Of a stretch of 5,437 nucleotides of DNA, positions 4,736 through 5,437 are shown in pieces; the stretch's first letter is position 1; the number at the start of each line of letters is the position of its first letter. The notes beneath the pieces are model-generated. The model worked only from the letters and a program-made list of their open reading frames with translations. It was not told the origin of the DNA and did no database searches. This stretch comes from Andeanibacterium sp036384795. GTDB lineage: Bacteria; Pseudomonadota; Alphaproteobacteria; Sphingomonadales; Sphingomonadaceae. The stretch covers positions 1 to 5,437 of the forward strand of contig DASVLP010000040.1 in assembly GCA_036384795.1 (NCBI GenBank). Direction: 5' to 3'. The position numbers were made by a program, and so were the translations under genes.

Positions 4736-5437
4736 GTGGCTCAGATCCAAGCGAAACCGTCGATTACCTCGCATGGATTGTTTCCGGCGATCGTGGCGGT
4801 GTGGTTCGCCACGCTGTTCGGCCTGGGCTGCCTGGTGCTGCCCCCGGTGCTGCTCGAACGCGCCGCCGACGCGAGCCGAATCGCAGCGCTGGTCCCCGCC
4901 GCCGCTCCGCCGCTCGGGCTTACCGCGCATATCCTGCTGTCCTGCGCCGCCGGCGTGTTCGGGGCCCTGCTCGGCTTCGCGATCGCGCGGCGGGTCGCCG
5001 CCGCTCAGAACGGCCCGCGCCCGGCCAAGGCCGAACGTCCGCCGCGCGCCCGGCAACCCAAGCTGGAATCGCGCCGCCCGATCCTGACGATGGAGGAACT
5101 GGGCGAGGCGCCGATCGCGCCGCCGGCACCGCCGGAACCGCAAGCCGAGGCGGAGGCCGAAGAGCCCGCACCGCTGCCCGGGCGCAGGCGCCGGCTGGCG
5201 CTGGACGAAGAGCTTGCGCCGTCGGTGCCGCAAGCCGAGCCTTTCCCGTGGGCGGACGAGCATCCGCTGATGCCGTCGGCGCAAGCGCTCACCGAGATGG
5301 CGATGCCGCTGCCGACCGTGCCGGAGCCGCAGCCGGAACCGTTCGCAACCCATGCGGCATCCGTTGCGCACGATTTCGCGCCCGAATCTCCGCTCGAGCC
5401 CCCCTTCGAAGCGGCGCTCACGCCCGCGTTCGAACCG
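4736..5437 (+). CDS. Hypothetical membrane protein with two N-terminal helices and an Ala/Pro/Glu-rich tail (C terminus outside window)
   Basis: An open frame of 234 codons that runs off the right edge without a stop. The proposed start is GTG 4736 (protein begins VAQIQAKPSITSHGLFPAIV, with the first residue read as Met). It is preceded by GAAGG at 4721-4725, ten bases upstream; the frame is open further upstream but offers no other ATG or GTG after the glycosyltransferase stop. Residues 15-40 and 60-84 are hydrophobic and should form a membrane hairpin, with a short loop (41-59) on the other side. After a basic stretch (RRVAAAQNG, about 85-93; KAERPPRARQPK after it) the chain becomes an acidic, proline-rich, low-complexity region with many P-x-P and P-E-P steps, presumably disordered and cytoplasmic. 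I do not recognise a family, and a folded domain may follow beyond the window. The 71-base gap to the glycosyltransferase permits co-transcription, but a role in glycan work is not shown. Confidence 0.72.
   Translation, partial: MAQIQAKPSITSHGLFPAIVAVWFATLFGLGCLVLPPVLLERAADASRIAALVPAAAPPLGLTAHILLSCAAGVFGALLGFAIARRVAAAQNGPRPAKAERPPRARQPKLESRRPILTMEELGEAPIAPPAPPEPQAEAEAEEPAPLPGRRRRLALDEELAPSVPQAEPFPWADEHPLMPSAQALTEMAMPLPTVPEPQPEPFATHAASVAHDFAPESPLEPPFEAALTPAFEP

Noticed and set aside
4704..4736. Ten-codon plus-strand frame from GTG 4704 ending in TAG that overlaps the GTG at 4736
   Set aside because: There is no good ribosome binding site in front of it and it is too short to judge. It could be a leader peptide, but nothing beyond the overlap supports that.
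4610..5371. 253-codon minus-strand frame opposite the two-helix membrane protein
   Set aside because: The translation is Arg/Gly/Gln-rich and domainless. The plus frame shows two proper hydrophobic helices and a ribosome binding site.

Overview
The window is high-GC bacterial DNA that reads most like an alphaproteobacterium of the sphingomonad/erythrobacter type. This lineage call is an inference from base composition and from the protein families, not from a marker gene. The centre of the window belongs to the exosortase A (XrtA)/PEP-CTERM-associated surface polysaccharide and glycosylation gene set. Its two diagnostic members are a divergent pair: a putative O-glycosylation (O-antigen ligase-like) membrane protein on the minus strand and an XrtA-type GT4 glycosyltransferase on the plus strand. 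No exosortase and no PEP-CTERM substrate lies inside the window.

Layout. Positions 1-607 (minus) hold the start of a thiolase and, just upstream of it, a MaoC/NodN-type hot-dog dehydratase: a two-gene acyl-CoA unit. Positions 681-3347 (minus) hold a tight three-gene cluster in which each gene overlaps the next. In transcription order these are a 59-residue single-pass membrane protein starting at TTG, the O-glycosylation ligase, and an acyltransferase-3 family integral membrane protein starting at GTG. A roughly 90-base divergent gap (3348-3437) separates this cluster from the plus-strand glycosyltransferase (3438-4664). Downstream of that, a plus-strand gene (4736 to the window end) encodes a protein with two predicted membrane helices followed by a long Ala/Pro/Glu-rich tail, and it is cut by the window edge.

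How the genes may work together (inference). The glycosyltransferase adds a sugar to a lipid-linked glycan on the cytoplasmic face. The ligase-like protein transfers or polymerises the glycan on the periplasmic side. The acyltransferase decorates the glycan with acyl groups. The small membrane protein is translationally coupled to the ligase and is a candidate partner for it. The dehydratase and thiolase are acyl-CoA enzymes of fatty-acid-type metabolism. They lie 73 bases beyond the acyltransferase on the same strand and have their own ribosome binding sites, so a functional link to the glycan genes is possible but not shown.

No tRNA, rRNA, CRISPR array, insertion sequence or long repeat was seen. 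No gene-free stretch reaches 300 bases.
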